DNA of 7,849 bases from Desulfatibacillaceae bacterium. GTDB taxonomy: Bacteria; Desulfobacterota; Desulfobacteria; Desulfobacterales; Desulfatibacillaceae. Shown in pieces: positions 5,312-7,849 of the stretch. Location of the stretch: assembly GCA_030018745.1 (NCBI GenBank), contig JASEHB010000093.1, positions 1-7,849 on the forward strand, written 5' to 3'. The translations under genes were made by a program, and so were the position numbers. Within the stretch, counting starts at the first letter, position 1, and each line of letters starts with the position of its first letter. The notes under the pieces were generated by a model that had not been told where the DNA came from, ran no database searches, and saw only the letters and a list, made by a program, of their open reading frames with translations.

Positions 5312-6877
5312 TCAGAGTTTGCTCATGGCCCTTTCCGCCATTGCAGTTATGGTGAGGCTTGGGTTGACCCCCACATTGGCGGAAACAGCCGCGCCATCCA
5401 CCACAAACAGGCCCGGATACCCGAAAACCTGATGATTTGAATCAATGACGCCATCTGCCGGAGAGCGGCCCATGTGGCAGCCGCCCAAAATATGGGCTGT
5501 GGTGGAAAGGTTGCCCACAGATTCGGAAAGAACATTCATGGGAACGCCTTCGGCCACCCTTGCATAAACCCTTGCCGCTTCATTTGCCACAGGCAGGTAG
5601 GTGGGGGCGCAGGCATCTTTTTCCCGCCTTGTCTGAAGGGCCATTCCAAAAGGCCGCCACCTGCTGCGCTCCCAGACAAAGGAAATGCGGTTGTCCATGC
5701 TCTGCATGACCGTCAGCACGCTAATGCGCTGACGCCAGTTTTTGGCCCTCCAGCTTGCGGTTGCCGCAAAGGGGCTTTTGACAAAGGACAAAAGGGTCTG
5801 GCGGGTGCGGCGGGCCGGATCCGGGTTGTCTGCAAGAGGCCCCAGATACCATTTCATGAAGCCAAAGCCTAAAGGAAAACGGTTCTGGGTGATGTGGGTG
5901 TGCTCATCCGGGTAAAAGTCCGATGAAATGGCTGTTCCACGGGTGAGGTCAATTTTGGATGCCCTGGACAAAATTGCCACTATGGCTTCGGAATTGGTTC
6001 TGACCACCTTGCCAAGTTGCTGGCTTATGTCCGGAAGGGTGCCAAGGGTATCCCGGCAGGCAAAAAGAAGCTCAAGGGTTCCCAAAACCCCGGCAGCCAG
6101 AAAAACCTTTTTGGCTGCAAAGGAAGGGCACTTTTGCAAAGGACGAACAGGATGGGCCGTGTGAACGATGTAGCCGCCCGAAGGGGAAGGCTCGATTTTT
6201 ACGGCCTTTCTTTCGGGAAAAATTTTTGCGCCCTTGCGCATGGCAAGGTGCAGGTAGTTTTTGTCCAGGGTGTTTTTTGCGCCTTTGCCGCAGCCCGAAA
6301 GGCAGTCCCCGCAAAGCCCGCAGCCTGTGCGGGGCGGACCCTGGCCCCCGAAAAAGGGGTCTTCAACGGTTTGAAGCGGGTTGCCGAAATAAATGCCGTT
6401 CCTCACAGGGCCAAAGGTGTGGCCCGCCCCCATTAGCTGGGCTGTTTCCTCAAGGTAGGCATCCATCACATCCAGGCTGGGGTTTGTGGTCACGCCAAGC
6501 ATTGTTTCAGCGGTTTTGTAGTGGGGGGCAAGCTCCTGCTCCCAGTCCACGCCAAGCTTGCTCCAGGCAACATCCTTGTAAAAGCCGCTTTTGGGCCGAA
6601 GCAGCACGGCTGCATAAACCGTGCTTCCGCCGCCCACCCCAACGCCGCCCACAATCACAACATGCTTGAAAAAGGTCTGGGAAAAAAAGCCGGTGCAGCC
6701 AAGCCTGGGCGCCCACAAAAGATGGCGCAGGCTTTTGTCGGCCCTTTCTACGGATTGGGGAGTCACCCAGCGGCCCTGCTCAAGCACGGCCACACTCAAG
6801 CCTTTTTCCGCCAGGCGCAAGGCCGCCACAGAGCCGCCAAAGCCGCTGCCCACAACAACGCAATCAAAAGATTCCAT
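5312..6877 (-). CDS. GMC-type FAD-dependent oxidoreductase, cholesterol-oxidase-like, with Cys cluster
   Basis: This 521-aa flavoprotein of the glucose-methanol-choline group probably oxidises an alcohol or sterol-like hydroxyl group. The N-terminal FAD dinucleotide-binding motif is VVVGSGFGGSVAALRLAEKG (7-26), followed by the acidic end of strand 2 in VAVLEQG. A second FAD block, VGGVGVGGGSTVYAAVLLRP, lies near residues 77-96. The C-terminal part has H462 in HILGGCHMG, D479 in GVIDSN, LFVVDGAAVSANVGVNPSLT and ALAER-like TAMAERA. H462 and N505 align by eye with the catalytic His and Asn of cholesterol oxidases. Residues 186-196 hold CX2CX2CX3C (C186, C189, C192, C196) before GKGAKNTLDKNYL, a possible iron-sulfur or zinc site seen in a subset of the family. 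No secretion signal is visible. The start has GGGGGAAA upstream (6884-6888 complement). The EEP gene follows in the same transcription unit. The exact substrate is unknown. Confidence 0.9.
   Translation of the reverse strand: MESFDCVVVGSGFGGSVAALRLAEKGLSVAVLEQGRWVTPQSVERADKSLRHLLWAPRLGCTGFFSQTFFKHVVIVGGVGVGGGSTVYAAVLLRPKSGFYKDVAWSKLGVDWEQELAPHYKTAETMLGVTTNPSLDVMDAYLEETAQLMGAGHTFGPVRNGIYFGNPLQTVEDPFFGGQGPPRTGCGLCGDCLSGCGKGAKNTLDKNYLHLAMRKGAKIFPERKAVKIEPSPSGGYIVHTAHPVRPLQKCPSFAAKKVFLAAGVLGTLELLFACRDTLGTLPDISQQLGKVVRTNSEAIVAILSRASKIDLTRGTAISSDFYPDEHTHITQNRFPLGFGFMKWYLGPLADNPDPARRTRQTLLSFVKSPFAATASWRAKNWRQRISVLTVMQSMDNRISFVWERSRWRPFGMALQTRREKDACAPTYLPVANEAARVYARVAEGVPMNVLSESVGNLSTTAHILGGCHMGRSPADGVIDSNHQVFGYPGLFVVDGAAVSANVGVNPSLTITAMAERAMSKL
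6290..6322 (-). other. Four-cysteine cluster motif within the GMC oxidoreductase
   Basis: Bases 6290-6322 (minus strand) encode Cys186-GL-Cys189-GD-Cys192-LSG-Cys196. The spacing, CX2CX2CX3C, resembles a ferredoxin-type half-cluster without the final CP. It could hold a [4Fe-4S] centre or a structural zinc. Classical oxygen-using GMC oxidases lack it. Confidence 0.75.
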
Positions 6878-6939
6878 GAATTTCCCCCAAAAGCCATTTT
6901 TGCCCTTTGCTTACACCCTGATACCAAAAATGCCATGTT

Positions 6940-6951
6940 AACAGGGCTTGC
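6940..6951. repeat. 12-bp direct repeat, copy 1 (AACAGGGCTTGC)
   Basis: This is a perfect copy of the sequence at 7005-7016, 65 bp apart start to start, or about six helical turns. It lies in the predicted 5' leader of the GMC gene, downstream of its candidate promoter. Confidence 0.6.
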
Positions 6952-6979
6952 CGCAAAAAAACAACCTGGATGCAGTAAG

Positions 6980-7006
6980 ATTTTACCAGAAATATTGCCG
7001 GGCCAA
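6980..7006 (-). promoter_or_regulatory. Candidate promoter for the GMC/EEP unit
   Basis: On the minus strand TTGGCC (complement of 7001-7006), a 15-nt spacer and TGG-TAAAAT (hexamer complement of 6980-6985) form an extended -10 promoter candidate. The -10 matches 5/6 and the -35 matches 4/6. The short spacer lowers confidence, although the TGn extension may compensate. The start would be near 6973, giving a leader of about 95 nt. The -35 overlaps copy 2 of the direct repeat by two bases. Confidence 0.4.
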
Positions 7007-7016
7007 CAGGGCTTGC
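7005..7016. repeat. 12-bp direct repeat, copy 2 (AACAGGGCTTGC)
   Basis: This is the second perfect copy. It touches the candidate GMC -35 (7001-7006) and ends 5 bp before the candidate panB -35 (7021-7026), a position expected for an operator acting on one or both divergent promoters. A degenerate third version, AAGGGCTTTTGC, is seen at 7028-7039 inside the panB spacer. Confidence 0.6.
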
Positions 7017-7020
7017 AGAC

Positions 7021-7049
7021 TTGTTTTAAGGGCTTTTGCGTTATATATT
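7021..7049 (+). promoter_or_regulatory. Promoter of panB
   Basis: TTGTTT (7021-7026), a 17-nt spacer and TATATT (7044-7049) match sigma70 elements at 3/6 and 5/6 positions. Transcription would start near 7056, giving a leader of about 54 nt. The gap 6878-7109 (232 bp) otherwise holds only the direct repeat and the GMC promoter, and no supported ORF. Confidence 0.5.
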
Positions 7050-7094
7050 TCCAAAATAGGGGTTTTTTCCTCATATTATTGTACTCTTCCAATG

Positions 7095-7102
7095 AAAGGG
7101 GG
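7095..7102 (+). promoter_or_regulatory. Ribosome binding site of panB
   Basis: AAAGGGGG ends 7 nt before ATG 7110. Other in-frame starts exist at ATG 7092 and TTG 7104 and 7107. ATG 7092 has no ribosome binding site and would translate through this one, so ATG 7110 is preferred. Confidence 0.65.
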
Positions 7103-7109
7103 CTTGTTG

Positions 7110-7849
7110 ATGGAAAAGGTTACGGTAACGGTGCTTGCCGGGATGAAGGCAGCAGGCCAAAAGATAACGGCCCTGACAGCCTACGATTTCCCATTTGCCC
7201 GCATGGTGGATGAATCCGGGGTGGACATAATACTGGTGGGCGATTCCGTGGGCATGGTGGTCCAGGGCGAGACCAGCACCCTGCCCGTGACCATGGATCA
7301 GATGATTTATCACACCCGCATTGTGGCCCGCGGTGTAAAGCGGGCAATGGTTGTGGGCGATATGCCGTTCATGAGCTACCAGGCATCAATTTCCCTGGCT
7401 GTTGAAAATGCTGGCCGCTTTTTAAAGGAAGCGGGGGCTGCGGCAGTCAAGCTGGAGGGCGGCGCGTCCGTGGCCCGAACCATTGAGGCCATAGCTGCTG
7501 CGGGTATTCCTGTCCAGGCCCACATTGGGCTTACTCCCCAGTCGGTTCACCAGATGGGGGGCTTCAAGGTTCAACGCCAGGAGGACAAGCTGCTGGATGA
7601 TGCAAAAAAAGTGCAGGATGCAGGGGCATTTTCCGTGGTTCTGGAGGGAATACCCTTTGCCATTTCCCAAAAGATAACCGCCTCTCTTGCCATACCCACC
7701 ATAGGCATTGGCGCAGGGGCGGATTGTGACGGGCAGATTCTGGTGCTGCACGATCTTTTGGGATTAAATGAGGGCCATGTGCCCAAGTTTGCCAAGCAAT
7801 ATGCCCAACTGGCCCAGGCTGCCAGGGCTGCGCTTGGAGAATATGTGGG
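7110..7849 (+). CDS. panB: 3-methyl-2-oxobutanoate hydroxymethyltransferase (ketopantoate hydroxymethyltransferase), 3' partial
   Basis: PanB transfers a hydroxymethyl group from 5,10-methylene-tetrahydrofolate to 2-oxoisovalerate to make ketopantoate, the first committed step of pantothenate and CoA synthesis. It is a cytosolic TIM-barrel enzyme. The window holds 246 codons of a protein usually about 260-280 aa long, so only the last segment is missing. Family motifs are clear: ITALTAYDFPFARMVDESGV (19-38), ILVGDSVGMVVQG with metal ligand D45, VVGDMPFMSYQ with D84, AVKLEGG with E116, AHIGLTPQSVHQMGGFKVQ (137-155), VVLEGIPF with catalytic Glu179, and IPTIGIGAGADCDGQILVLH. With the ATG at 7110 the metal ligands fall at residues 45 and 84, as I recall for the E. 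coli enzyme, which supports this start. The gene is divergent from the GMC unit. Any panC or panD partner would lie beyond the window. Confidence 0.96.
   Translation, partial: MEKVTVTVLAGMKAAGQKITALTAYDFPFARMVDESGVDIILVGDSVGMVVQGETSTLPVTMDQMIYHTRIVARGVKRAMVVGDMPFMSYQASISLAVENAGRFLKEAGAAAVKLEGGASVARTIEAIAAAGIPVQAHIGLTPQSVHQMGGFKVQRQEDKLLDDAKKVQDAGAFSVVLEGIPFAISQKITASLAIPTIGIGAGADCDGQILVLHDLLGLNEGHVPKFAKQYAQLAQAARAALGEYV

Noticed and set aside
5474..6436. Several 78-139-codon plus-strand frames opposite the GMC gene
   Set aside because: They are mirror frames of a conserved coding gene, with compositions rich in Arg/Ala/Gly/Pro and no recognisable domains.
7092..7109. Upstream in-frame ATG at 7092 as the panB start
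   Set aside because: It lacks a ribosome binding site, and the resulting six-residue extension would shift the metal ligands away from their usual numbering.
6521..7213. Long plus-strand open frame (230 codons) antisense to the GMC gene and crossing the panB promoter region
   Set aside because: It overlaps a well-supported gene on the other strand and the start of panB, has no family-like motifs, and arises from GC-rich codon bias of the GMC gene.
1..7849. Search for CRISPR arrays, tRNA genes, transposase or phage genes, and toxin-antitoxin pairs
   Set aside because: I saw no repeat-spacer pattern, tRNA-like cloverleaf, terminal inverted repeats or mobile-element protein motifs. The XRE gene is a cupin regulator, not an antitoxin beside a toxin.

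Overview
The window reads as an ordinary bacterial chromosome segment that is densely coded, with short intergenic gaps and a moderately high GC content. It has eight protein genes and no visible tRNA, rRNA, CRISPR array, insertion sequence or phage gene. The style fits a Gram-negative anaerobe, most plausibly a sulfate reducer or relative of the former Deltaproteobacteria (Desulfobacterota). Pointers are a membrane-anchored SPOR protein beside gatC, a GAF/HD-GYP protein of the type common there, and a cobalamin-binding radical SAM enzyme. This taxonomic call is an inference from gene content, not a search result.

Layout: (1) Bases 1-1013, plus strand: the 3' part of a SPOR-domain envelope protein gene, then gatC, a subunit of the tRNA-dependent amidotransferase. 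(2) Bases 1054-1692, minus strand: an XRE-type HTH/cupin regulator, convergent with gatC and divergent from the next unit. (3) Bases 1911-4466, plus strand: a two-gene unit with a B12-binding radical SAM enzyme (TTG start) followed 30 bp later by a GAF/HD-GYP phosphodiesterase. A consensus-like promoter precedes it in the divergent gap. (4) Bases 4460-6877, minus strand: a two-gene unit made of a GMC-type flavoprotein oxidoreductase with a four-cysteine cluster and, 42 bp downstream, an endonuclease/exonuclease/phosphatase (EEP) family hydrolase. The EEP gene overlaps the HD-GYP gene tail-to-tail by 7 bp. (5) Bases 7110-7849, plus strand: panB of pantothenate/CoA synthesis, cut by the window end.

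How the parts may work together: gatC and panB are housekeeping genes. The middle holds accessory metabolism and signalling. The radical SAM and HD-GYP genes are probably co-transcribed, and the XRE-cupin regulator is placed to control them, itself, or both. The GMC oxidase and EEP hydrolase are probably co-transcribed. The GMC/panB gap carries a perfect 12-bp direct repeat, one copy of which touches the candidate GMC -35 and lies next to the panB -35.

Nothing here clearly amounts to a new defence or mobile system. The best leads are the radical SAM/HD-GYP pairing, the GMC cysteine cluster with its EEP partner, and the direct repeat. All intergenic stretches are shorter than 300 bp.
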